Assembly: GCA_947478455.1 (NCBI GenBank)
Contig: CANJWR010000010.1
Location: forward strand, 1-55,993
DNA: 55,993 bases
Direction: 5' to 3'
Origin: Beijerinckiaceae bacterium
GTDB lineage: Bacteria; Pseudomonadota; Alphaproteobacteria; Rhizobiales; Beijerinckiaceae
Both the position numbers and the translations under genes were made by a program. The notes under the pieces are model-generated. The model saw only the letters and a list, made by a program, of their open reading frames with translations. It was not told the DNA's origin and did not search any database. This document shows, in pieces, positions 17,351 through 25,160 of this stretch. The first letter of the stretch is position 1; the number at the start of each line of letters is the position of its first letter.

Positions 17351-18433
17351 TTACTGGCCGATGGATTCCTTGAGCACCTGTTTGATCGCCGGATCGATGT
17401 TGCGCATCCGGTTGAACAAAGGCTCCAGCTCTGTGGCGCGGACGAGATCAGGCTCCTCGCCGGTGACGCGGCGGTATTCGGCTGCGAAATCGGCATCGGT
17501 CGCCAGTCCCTCGAACCCCTTGCGCAGAGCCTCGGCTGCATCCGCAGGCGAGCCTTTCGGCATAACAAGACCGCGCTGGAATTGCGTTCCGATGTCGTTC
17601 ATCAGCAACAACGCCTGAAACTTGGGGCCTTCGGGCGCCTTGCCGTGGGCTTCCTTATAAACCTTGTCGAACGACAGAATGCCCTGCTTTTCCAGCGCCG
17701 GATTGCCGACGGGTTCGCCGTTCGGGCCCATCACCGGATAGTGGAACATGGGAATCCCGATGCCGCTCTGGATGATTTGCGGAATTACCTGCGTCTGATA
17801 GCCGGGCATCGAACTGCCGGAGAAGTTCACCTCGTTCTGCAACATGGCCTTGTTGACGTCCGCCGTGCCCGGGAAGCCAGTGACCATCTGGTAGGGTACG
17901 CCCATCACGTCCATCGCCAGCCTCAGGCGCGTATCGTGCGAGGACGAGCGGCTGTAACCGCCGATATAGAGCTTTGTGGCCTTCGCAATGTCGGCAGGTT
18001 TATTGATGCCCGGCGGCGTATCTTTACGGGCGTAAGTGAGGTTCCAGCCGCGCGCGCCACCGATGACGACGAAGTCGTAGATCTTCACCTTCAACGCAGG
18101 GTCATCGACAATCGGGCCAAGCGCCCCAACGGTGAAATAGCCCGCCGTAAAGCCATCGGGCTTGTAGCTGATGCCAAGCCCCAGCAGATTCATGGCATTG
18201 AACCCGCCTGCGCCCGGCGCATTCTGGATGATGACGGTGGGATTGCCCGGAATGTGTTTGGGCAGGAAGCGCTGATAGACGCGGGCTTCTGTGTCGGCAT
18301 TGCCGCCGGCGGCGTAATTGACCAGCAGCGTGAGCGTCTTCTCTTTATAGAACTGCGCCTGCGCGCCCGTCGCGACAAAACAGGCCGCCATCGTGATGCA
18401 CGCAAGACCGGCGCGCGATATACGCTTCAGCAT
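17351..18433 (-). CDS. TctC/Bug-family periplasmic receptor (copy 1 of 3)
   Basis: This 360-residue tripartite tricarboxylate transporter receptor has a signal peptide ending at GAQAQ (27). The family hallmark is FYKEKTLTLLVNYAAGGNADTEAR, then the loop HIPGNPTVIIQNAPGAGG. Bug proteins bind carboxylates through water-mediated contacts in a Venus-flytrap. Compared with copies at 41980 and 50476, the FY-K-T-----GG and H-PGNP segments are shared. The usual membrane partners TctA and TctB are absent from the window. It is 64 bp downstream of the M29-like gene on the same strand, so the two probably form a unit. Confidence 0.85.
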   Translation of the reverse strand: MLKRISRAGLACITMAACFVATGAQAQFYKEKTLTLLVNYAAGGNADTEARVYQRFLPKHIPGNPTVIIQNAPGAGGFNAMNLLGLGISYKPDGFTAGYFTVGALGPIVDDPALKVKIYDFVVIGGARGWNLTYARKDTPPGINKPADIAKATKLYIGGYSRSSSHDTRLRLAMDVMGVPYQMVTGFPGTADVNKAMLQNEVNFSGSSMPGYQTQVIPQIIQSGIGIPMFHYPVMGPNGEPVGNPALEKQGILSFDKVYKEAHGKAPEGPKFQALLLMNDIGTQFQRGLVMPKGSPADAAEALRKGFEGLATDADFAAEYRRVTGEEPDLVRATELEPLFNRMRNIDPAIKQVLKESIGQ

Positions 18434-18497
18434 TTAAACCTCCCGTCAAAGGCAGCTGTCGCGCGCTGTTTCGCGTCTGCGACAGCCGGATTACGTT

Positions 18498-19691
18498 TCA
18501 TTCCACGAATGTTTCGAGCAATTCGAGCGGGTCGCCATAGCGACTGGCTTCCTTCACGACCTTCTCGTCGCGCAAAGACATCAGGAATCCGTTGTCGATG
18601 AGCAACGTATTGCCGACCTTCACGGTCGCGTTGAACATCACGCAATCCTGATGGGTGTGTGGCTCCTCCCAGCGCGGCACGCGGCGTTGCAGGAACTCGC
18701 TGTCCTTATAGCTGTCGGTGCCGAAGTGCAGCGCACCGGGCGCGTTGGAGCCCGCCGGATAGGCCTTGAAGCGCGGGTACTTCGGGTTGAAGCCGCAACC
18801 CAGCTCGTGCAGCTTGGCGTGAACGCCGACCAGCATGTCGCGCAGGATTTCCGCCTCCATCGACTTGCCATGAACCTTCACGACGATGTCGTCCTTGTAT
18901 TCGATGCCGATATGCTCCTCGAACGGCTTGTCGAAGCCGATCGCCCATTGCGGGAAGATCACGCCGCCCATATCGGCATGGGCGCCGGGCACGCGCTTGT
19001 GGGCGTTGCGCCCATAGATGTTCGGTCCATGGGTCGGCAGGAAGTGGACGTAGCAACCTGGCTGGTCGGCCTTGTCCTGCCCCTGCCAGCGATTGTCGCT
19101 GTGGAGATCCTGCACCATCTGCGGGGTGAACTTGATGTTGAGATCGCTGCCGCGCGGGCAGGTAATCCGCATGTCGAAATCGCGGTCCTTCGGGTACATA
19201 CGGGCGGTAGCGCGGATGATCTCGCCCACCAGATCGACCGGGAAACGCGCCTGCGGTTCATGCAGTAGATCGAGATTGCGGAAATAGGTCATCTTCACCC
19301 AGCGCTGGCCCTTTTCGGAGCGCAGCTTGTTGAAGAAAGGATCGTTGACCGAGCAGAACCAGCTCGAAATCACGAAAGTCGCCTTCTCGACCAGCGGCTT
19401 TACTTCCGGCGGGCAAACATCGACCTGCGTGGTCGCGGCCATGAATTCGCGGGGCTGCACGCCGCGAGACCGGGCGATGCCCGCGATAGCGTCGACGACA
19501 CGGCGATCGAGCAGCGGATCGGTGAGAAAAAGGACTTCATCGTCCGCCCTAATGGCGAAAACGCTTATGAGGTTGTCGATAGCCTGAAAATAATTGCGCG
19601 TCTCGGCAGACGGGAACATCGTTTCCGACGGCATCGCCTGCGAAGTTTTGGATTTGAGAAGATCTTCGTAAGACGGCGGATGAAAAGCCAT
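18498..19691 (-). CDS. M29 aminopeptidase T / NicX-like metalloprotein
   Basis: This 397-residue soluble protein has the C-terminal metal-site pattern of the M29 fold: His322 (ALHFGTD), His347 and Asp349 (PHTHQDCVMF), followed by a TLLIDNG strand like the VDG segment of aminopeptidase T. The same fold gives 2,5-dihydroxypyridine 5,6-dioxygenase (NicX), a ring-cleaving Fe2+ enzyme. An N-terminal domain (ADDEVLFLTDPLLD, VVDAIAGIARSRG) matches the nucleotide-like subdomain of COG2309 proteins. Because it is next to a Rieske oxygenase, an enolase-family enzyme and carboxylate receptors, a catabolic ring-cleavage or hydrolase role is more likely than a peptidase, but that is inference. Start ATG 19691; the receptor gene follows. 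Confidence 0.55.
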   Translation of the reverse strand: MAFHPPSYEDLLKSKTSQAMPSETMFPSAETRNYFQAIDNLISVFAIRADDEVLFLTDPLLDRRVVDAIAGIARSRGVQPREFMAATTQVDVCPPEVKPLVEKATFVISSWFCSVNDPFFNKLRSEKGQRWVKMTYFRNLDLLHEPQARFPVDLVGEIIRATARMYPKDRDFDMRITCPRGSDLNIKFTPQMVQDLHSDNRWQGQDKADQPGCYVHFLPTHGPNIYGRNAHKRVPGAHADMGGVIFPQWAIGFDKPFEEHIGIEYKDDIVVKVHGKSMEAEILRDMLVGVHAKLHELGCGFNPKYPRFKAYPAGSNAPGALHFGTDSYKDSEFLQRRVPRWEEPHTHQDCVMFNATVKVGNTLLIDNGFLMSLRDEKVVKEASRYGDPLELLETFVE

Positions 19692-19862
19692 CGCGGGCTG
19701 CTCCCTGTTGTGTTTGCATGAATTGTTTGCGCGACATTAGCGGGTTGTCGGACAGCGTCAAACTGAAGCTTGCCGCCCCGGCAACAGGCGGAACTTGACG
19801 CGATTCACTTTCTGCCGTTTGGCTGACACGCGATTGACGCGCCGTGCAGACTGGAGCCCCGA

Positions 19863-20336
19863 ATGCCCGATACCCACAAGGGGCCAATTGCATTGCCTCC
19901 GCTGGAACTGCCCACAGAAACCACGCAGGCCAGTCGATTTGGAAAGGCCCGGACGGCCCAATCGTCCGCGCTGATGGAAGATTATGTCGAGTTGATAGCC
20001 GATCTGCTCGCCACACAGGGCGAGGCGCGGCCGACCGATGTGGCGCGGCGACTTGGCGTATCGCACGCCACTGCAATCAAAACGATTTCGCGGCTGAAGC
20101 GCGAGGGGCTGGCGACATCTCGGCCCTACCGGGGCGTGTTTCTGACCGAGGCTGGTCAGGCGCTGGCGGAGCGCTGTCGCGGACGGCACCGCATGGTGGT
20201 CGACCTGTTGCTGGCGCTCGGGGTACCGCCGGAAATTGCTGAGGCTGACGCAGAGGGGCTGGAGCACCATGCATCCGAAGTCACGTTGGCGGCTTTCGAC
20301 AGGTTCTTGAAAAAGCGCGCAGCAGAACCGACCTGA
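19863..20336 (+). CDS. mntR: Mn-dependent transcriptional regulator MntR (DtxR family)
   Basis: This 157-residue metalloregulator has an N-terminal winged helix (about 38-95; EDYVELIADLL, RPTDVARRLGVSHATAIKTI) and a C-terminal dimerisation/metal region with ERCRGRHRMVVDLLLALGV and EADAEGLEHH. The Glu/His/Asp spacing is that of MntR of E. coli and rhizobia. With Mn2+ it represses mntH or sitABCD-type uptake genes; none is present here, so the target is elsewhere. A Pro/Thr-rich extension of about 35 residues precedes the HTH. ATG 19863 follows GGAG by 6 nt. Confidence 0.85.
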   Translation: MPDTHKGPIALPPLELPTETTQASRFGKARTAQSSALMEDYVELIADLLATQGEARPTDVARRLGVSHATAIKTISRLKREGLATSRPYRGVFLTEAGQALAERCRGRHRMVVDLLLALGVPPEIAEADAEGLEHHASEVTLAAFDRFLKKRAAEPT

Positions 20337-20393
20337 ACGCGACGGGTCGACCGCCTTCGTGTATGCTGACGCCCGGACCTGGAGGGGATGGTC

Positions 20394-21227
20394 ATGAAAA
20401 ATGTTTTGGTGCCAATCGAGATGCACAGCTCGGTCGAGTCGGTTCTGTCGACCGCCTATCTGCTGGCAAAGAATTTCGACGGCTATGTTGAAGGCATGCC
20501 GCTGGGGCCTGATCTTCCCGATCTAGTGGCGTTCGATATGCCGGTCAGCTGGACCATGGCCGACCAGAACACCTGGAAAGAACTGGCGGATGAAGCCCAT
20601 CGCCGGTTCGAGGTGTTCATGACCGAGCACGCCGTGCCGGTTCATGCCGAGGGCGGCAAGGGTCTTTCCTATGGATTCGCCGGAGATCGTTCGTTCGGCG
20701 ACAGTCAGGTCGCCAGCTACGCGCGCGTTTTCGATATTACGGTGCTTGGACGGCCGGGTGCCGAGCGCGGCGATCCGCGCATGGCCACAGCCGAGGCGTG
20801 CCTGTTCGAGAGCGGACGGCCAGTCCTGCTGGCGCCGCCGGAAGCGCCCAAAAGCGTCGGCGAGACCATCGTGATCGCCTGGAATCACAGCATGGAATCA
20901 GCTCGCTCGACGGCCTTTGCGATGCCGTTGCTTCAGCGCGCCAAGAAGGTGTTCATTCTCACCATCGAGGCTCACAACGTCGAGGGGCCATCCGCCGAAC
21001 AGCTGGCGCAGATGCTGGCCAATCATGGCGTGCAGGCCGAGGTGATCCACCGGCTCGGCAAGAACCGCGCTGCGGGTCTGGCCTATCTGGAAGATTCGGC
21101 CTCGCTGGGCGCTGATCTGATGATCAAGGGCGCCTATACCCAAAGCCGCCTGCGGCAGATGATTTTCGGCGGCGCTACCGCCCATATTCTGGCCAAGGCG
21201 TCCTTGCCGGTTTTGATGTCAAACTGA
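20394..21227 (+). CDS. Universal stress protein with two Usp domains
   Basis: This 277-residue protein is two Usp folds in tandem. The first begins MKNVLVPIEMHSS and the second near residue 155 (ETIVIAWNHSMESARSTAFAM). The C-terminal half ends with GADLMIKGAYTQSRLRQMIFGG, close to the Usp ATP-binding G-2x-G-9x-G-[ST] region though lacking a perfect match. Tandem Usps of this kind are frequent in Rhizobiales. ATG 20394 is preferred over ATG 20388 because GGAGGG ends 7 nt before it. A terminator follows at 21261. Confidence 0.88.
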   Translation: MKNVLVPIEMHSSVESVLSTAYLLAKNFDGYVEGMPLGPDLPDLVAFDMPVSWTMADQNTWKELADEAHRRFEVFMTEHAVPVHAEGGKGLSYGFAGDRSFGDSQVASYARVFDITVLGRPGAERGDPRMATAEACLFESGRPVLLAPPEAPKSVGETIVIAWNHSMESARSTAFAMPLLQRAKKVFILTIEAHNVEGPSAEQLAQMLANHGVQAEVIHRLGKNRAAGLAYLEDSASLGADLMIKGAYTQSRLRQMIFGGATAHILAKASLPVLMSN

Positions 21228-21260
21228 CGGCGGCCCGGGCGAAGCATTACAGCGCAAACA

Positions 21261-21288
21261 AAAAGGCCGGGCAAACGCCCGGCCTTTT
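21261..21288. terminator. Bidirectional intrinsic terminator
   Basis: A 12-bp perfect stem, AAAAGGCCGGGC (21261-21272) with GCCCGGCCTTTT (21277-21288), has an AAAC loop. A-run and T-run flanks let it work on both strands. It sits between the Usp gene and the convergent beta-barrel gene. Confidence 0.9.
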
Positions 21289-21311
21289 CGATATCCGCAG
21301 CAAACTTTAGA

Positions 21312-22571
21312 TCAGAACTGGCCCTTCAGGCCGAAGGCGATCTGGTTGCGATTGTAATTGCTCGCCAGCGTGAAGGCATTTTCACGCCACGTCCGGTTCC
21401 AGGACGCAGTCGCCGAAAGCTGGCGGTTTATATAATAGGTCATGCCGGTATTCGCCCCGTAGGTATAGTCGGTATAGGACGGGGTCGAATATTTCGCCAT
21501 GGAATAGCTGCTGCCGACGCTCCAGACGAGATTGCGCATGATCTCGTAATCGGCCTGAGCGTTAAAGCTCGTATTTATCGCAGGCGCAGCGCCCACGGTC
21601 GACGGATCGCCGATATCGCGGTTAGCGGAGAAGTTAAGCGTCAGACGCTCGACCGGGAACCAGCTCAAACGACCGCCGAAACCAAAGCCGCTGACGTTCC
21701 GGACGAGCGGGTTCTGGAAATCCTGGAACAGATAACCGCCGTAGACTTCAGCACGCAGCAACCGGCTCAACTCGGTCTGGACACCGCTATAAAGACGATA
21801 GCCTTCAGAATTGAAGTTTGAATTCTTATAGCGACGGATATTGTAGGACGGCTGGAAGAACAAAACCGTCGAGGGCGTCACTTCGTAACCGATTCGATCG
21901 GTGAAGGTCAGCGTATAGCCATTGCGGAAGGACTGGTCGACCGGAACGCCAAAGCTCTTGGCGTTCTCGTAGTTGGTCCAGGCCCATGCAACGCCAGCAG
22001 AAAGAACCCAGCGGTTCATTCTGGTATTGAAAGTCAGCGCCTCGTTGATCGAATTCGTCAGGATCGGACCGTCGGGACTGGAGACGCCCGTGGTCGGCGC
22101 AGTATCCAAAGACCGCACGAAACGCGATTCGATCACAATGTTGGAAGAGCTTCCGAGATCGAACTTGCCGACGCCACCGATGCGGGCGTTGATATGATCG
22201 AGCTTGGACTGGCGGGAATACTTGACGCCTTCGATAGCCACTTCGGCTTCGACCGAATGCCTAGACCAGTCCGACTTCATCTGAAGCGCTGGGGTCACGC
22301 TGAAAATAACATCAGTCGTGCGGATACGGGTCGAATATACGTTGTCGTCATACACGACCTTGGACAGAAGCGACGGCGTGAAAATGAAAGAATTCGCCCG
22401 AATGCCGCCCCGGCTGTTGTCCGTGTTGAACCTTTCAAGCACCGGAACCGGCCTGTCATCCGACAGGACGTCAGCCGCGCCAGCGTACCCGCCGGAAACA
22501 GCTGTCGCTAACGCCACGCTCCCCACGGAGCAGAGCAATCTTTCCGACCATCTAGAGCCTGAAAAAGTCAT
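21312..22571 (-). CDS. Outer-membrane beta-barrel protein (BBP2-like)
   Basis: This 419-residue protein has a signal peptide (LLCSVGSVALATAVSGGYAGA, cut near residue 32). A long run of amphipathic strands rich in Tyr, Asn, Ser and Arg follows, with alternating patterns such as TNYENAK, YTLTFTDRIGYEV and TASWNRTWREN. It ends in Phe (IAFGLKGQF), the outer-membrane insertion signal. This is the pattern of the Rhizobiales putative beta-barrel porin family often found with exopolysaccharide loci; there are no polysaccharide genes here. It is monocistronic, with a 412-bp AT-rich upstream region. The function (channel or surface structure) is undetermined. Confidence 0.8.
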   Translation of the reverse strand: MTFSGSRWSERLLCSVGSVALATAVSGGYAGAADVLSDDRPVPVLERFNTDNSRGGIRANSFIFTPSLLSKVVYDDNVYSTRIRTTDVIFSVTPALQMKSDWSRHSVEAEVAIEGVKYSRQSKLDHINARIGGVGKFDLGSSSNIVIESRFVRSLDTAPTTGVSSPDGPILTNSINEALTFNTRMNRWVLSAGVAWAWTNYENAKSFGVPVDQSFRNGYTLTFTDRIGYEVTPSTVLFFQPSYNIRRYKNSNFNSEGYRLYSGVQTELSRLLRAEVYGGYLFQDFQNPLVRNVSGFGFGGRLSWFPVERLTLNFSANRDIGDPSTVGAAPAINTSFNAQADYEIMRNLVWSVGSSYSMAKYSTPSYTDYTYGANTGMTYYINRQLSATASWNRTWRENAFTLASNYNRNQIAFGLKGQF

Positions 22572-22983
22572 GTTATAAACTACCTCGTTCTATGGGAGCT
22601 TGTAACATCTGAATTGACCGAATTCAACCCGGTAGGTGTCTCGCCAAGCCAATCACCTGCCGTTCATACGCATATGTTGCCTAAGGGGCACAATGCCACT
22701 GCGCCAAAGGCGCCCGTTTCTCAGTCGAATTCAAAGAAAGAGAGTGAATTAACTATATTTTTTAATTATCCGTTATCGATCTACCCTAAGATTAACCTCT
22801 CTCTCCTTATTCTCAAGCTCAATAAGCAAAAAAATAGCTCGGAATTCTACATCGCGACCATATTTTCCGCAGTTTGAACCTGAATTCGATAATGCGCTTT
22901 GGTTCACGTTAATAATTGTCGCCCTCGGTCAAATACCTTCCCGGCGCCAGGGGGCTCACAAAAATGTGAGCGATCCCAAGTCC
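22572..22983. other. AT-rich intergenic region upstream of the beta-barrel gene
   Basis: This 412-bp gap has no convincing gene. Its middle (about 22720-22880) is far richer in A/T than any other stretch of comparable length here, with TATATTTTTTAATTATCCG and AAAAAAATAGC tracts. An 87-codon open frame on the plus strand (22614-22877) has an unstructured composition and no ribosome-binding site, so I do not call it. The region must carry the promoter of the barrel gene and may be a binding zone for a nucleoid protein such as MucR/Ros. Confidence 0.55.
22954..22971. repeat. Inverted repeat GCTCACA-AAAA-TGTGAGC
   Basis: A perfect 7-bp stem with an AAAA loop lies 13 bp beyond the stop of the alpha/beta hydrolase gene. 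It could end that minus-strand transcript, although no U-tract follows on that strand, or it could be an operator for the beta-barrel promoter region. Confidence 0.45.
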
Positions 22984-23805
22984 CTACGATGGCCGGGCCA
23001 GAAACGAAATGCATTCATTCGCGGTCGGGGCGGGAAATTCGAGAGGAATTGCATGACCCGCTCCCGGAATAATCTTCAGCCCAGAGCAAACCGGAAGACC
23101 ATTTGCATAAGCAGCGCCGTGAGTTGACGGCACCATGTGATCGCTCTCGCCCCAGAGAACTAGTGACGGCATTCTGGCGCGATGGAGCCGGTCAACCAAC
23201 GCCCGGTCATAGAAATAGGGCGGACGGAAGCCCATGAACGAGCCGAATCGCAACATCTGATAGCGACGGGTCTCTTCGTCGAGATCGCCGCGCCCATTCG
23301 GGTACCAGCGAAGCGCTGCCGCAGAATTTGAACCAGAGAACAAGAGGTTGCGCAGCGTCGCGTAGTCAACCCCGCGCTCGGGCTGCGCGTGCATGAATAT
23401 GTCGGCCGTGGGTTGGCCCGCCACGAACAACCCGCAGGCTCCGATCAACGTCAGGCTCCTGATTCGCTCGGGATGACGGACCGCAAGTTCGGCCGCGATC
23501 CAGCCGCCCACGCAATGACCGATCAGGTCGAACTGTTCGAGACCCAAAGCGTCGAAGACTTCCAGATAATGGAAGGCGATGTCGTTGATCGACCAACCAT
23601 CGCTCAATTCATCGCTCCCGTTCAGGCCCGGATGGGCAGGGGCGATGAGGTGAAATTTTTCGGCAAGAGCCTGATGGAACGGCTGAAAATCTGCCGCCAC
23701 GGCATGAACGTCGGCAAAACCGTGCAGATAGACGACCGGACGCCCCTGCCCGGCTTCCGCGATGGCGACCTTGCGGCCGCGGACGTCGAGAACGCGCAAT
23801 GTCAC
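22984..23805 (-). CDS. Alpha/beta hydrolase with a Cys nucleophile
   Basis: This 273-residue alpha/beta hydrolase has the oxyanion HGF motif at 28-30 (VVYLHGFAD), Asp222 (WGESDHMVP) and His251 (GAGHAIPLEFP). The nucleophile elbow is G-H-C-V-G at 96-100, so the usual Ser is Cys98; the codon is clearly TGC. A Cys nucleophile is known in dienelactone hydrolase and favours enol-lactone type substrates. The start overlaps the stop of the upstream flavin monooxygenase gene by 4 bp (ATGA), so the two are translationally coupled and should act in sequence, as in Baeyer-Villiger plus hydrolase pairs. The substrate is unknown. Confidence 0.85.
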   Translation of the reverse strand: MTLRVLDVRGRKVAIAEAGQGRPVVYLHGFADVHAVAADFQPFHQALAEKFHLIAPAHPGLNGSDELSDGWSINDIAFHYLEVFDALGLEQFDLIGHCVGGWIAAELAVRHPERIRSLTLIGACGLFVAGQPTADIFMHAQPERGVDYATLRNLLFSGSNSAAALRWYPNGRGDLDEETRRYQMLRFGSFMGFRPPYFYDRALVDRLHRARMPSLVLWGESDHMVPSTHGAAYANGLPVCSGLKIIPGAGHAIPLEFPAPTANECISFLARPS

Positions 23806-25046
23806 TTCACAGTCTCCAGTCCGGTCGTTTCGATCTCCGGGAAGTCCCTCCCGAATTGTTTGGCGGAGGCCTCGCGCAGCCGCGGCGCAACTTCAGTGGC
23901 GAAAAGTCGCATGCTCTTGCGGGTCAGCTCGTCCTTCATGTTGCCAAGGTGGAACTGGATCAGCAGATGCCCGACGGGCGCGTGCTCCAGAATCTCCATA
24001 AAACGCTGATAGACAGTGTCGGGACTGCCAACGATGATCGATTGCGAGCGCTGCAGATCATCCCAGTCCTGTGTATCGCCAAGTAAAGGAACGGTCGGAT
24101 CCGAGAATTTCAGGTAATCCCGGAATTCATCTGACGGAATATACGGGACGCCCGGCCCGAACGTCAGCTGGCGGCCTTCGCGGCGCTGGTGACCCTTCAG
24201 GCAATTCTTGAGGAAGTACCAGATGCCGTCCTTGGCCTCTTCCTGCGCCTGCTTGTCGGTTTCGCCCACATAGCAGGACATCAGAATGCCCATGCGATTC
24301 GGCCGATAGGACGAGCCGTACTGCTCCAGCACCTTGGCGAACTGATTGACGGATTTGGCGGTTTCCTTGCCGTGGCTGCGCGACGACAGAAAATAGCAGT
24401 AGCCGTGCTTGGCAATCTGAACGAGCGTGTCCTTCGAGCGCGCGCCGGGGATCCAGATGGGCGGATGCGGGCGCTGTGTCGGCTGCGGCCAGGGGTTCAC
24501 GTAGCGCAGCGGATAATTCTTGCCCTCGTAGTTGAACGGACCGGGCTGTGTCCAGGCGCGGCGAATCAGGTCGACGGCTTCCCAGAACTGTTCGCGCGAG
24601 GGCGCGGAGGCAATGTTGTAGTTGAAGGTCTCGGGACCAGAGCCGGGCGCGAAGCCCGCAATGATTCGTCCGTCGGACATGTTGTCGAGCATGGCGTATT
24701 CTTCGGCCACTCGCAGCGGGTTCATATGGAGCGGCAGCAAATTGCCGAGAATGATGATCTTGCCGTTGCGGGTTTTCTGCGTCAGCGCGGCTGCGACCAG
24801 ATTGGGCGAGGGCCCGAGGCCGTAGATTGTCTGGTGATGCTCGTTGAGCACCATGCCGTCGAAGCCGATCTCGTCCGCATAGGCGAGCTGGTCGATATAT
24901 TGCTGATAAAGGCCGCGCGCCTTGTCGCGATCCCACAGGGAGTTGGGAACCGTCACCCAGCCGGTGTCGTTTGTCTCGTCGAAATCCGGCGCAAGATACG
25001 GATAGGACATGAAGTGCCAGCAATAGAGCTGGACAGGACTGGCCAT
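23802..25046 (-). CDS. LLM-class flavin-dependent monooxygenase
   Basis: This 414-residue bacterial luciferase-like (FMNH2-dependent) oxygenase has family features EIGFDGMVLNEHHQTIYG, LGNLLPLHMNPLRVAEEYAMLDNMSDGR split across residues 100-127, GFAPGSGPETF, and PIWIPGARSKDT. The length and EHH motif place it with alkane/ketone or heterocycle monooxygenases of the LLM clade. It needs a separate flavin reductase, not encoded nearby. It is the first gene of a two-gene unit with the Cys-type hydrolase. An 80-100 bp upstream region separates it from the chemoreceptor gene's 3' end. Confidence 0.88.
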   Translation of the reverse strand: MASPVQLYCWHFMSYPYLAPDFDETNDTGWVTVPNSLWDRDKARGLYQQYIDQLAYADEIGFDGMVLNEHHQTIYGLGPSPNLVAAALTQKTRNGKIIILGNLLPLHMNPLRVAEEYAMLDNMSDGRIIAGFAPGSGPETFNYNIASAPSREQFWEAVDLIRRAWTQPGPFNYEGKNYPLRYVNPWPQPTQRPHPPIWIPGARSKDTLVQIAKHGYCYFLSSRSHGKETAKSVNQFAKVLEQYGSSYRPNRMGILMSCYVGETDKQAQEEAKDGIWYFLKNCLKGHQRREGRQLTFGPGVPYIPSDEFRDYLKFSDPTVPLLGDTQDWDDLQRSQSIIVGSPDTVYQRFMEILEHAPVGHLLIQFHLGNMKDELTRKSMRLFATEVAPRLREASAKQFGRDFPEIETTGLETVK

Positions 25047-25160
25047 ATCTTGGGTCTCCTCACTGCATTCGGACGGCGCGATCTGAAGCCGCGCTCACGG
25101 TCGACAATGCCTAAGGGAGGCTATTGGACAATGCAAGATGAAGTGAGTTCGCAGATCCGC

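Noticed and set aside
22614-22877. 87-codon frame in the AT-rich gap
   Set aside because: No ribosome-binding site, a composition unlike neighbouring genes, and no domain; better read as regulatory DNA.
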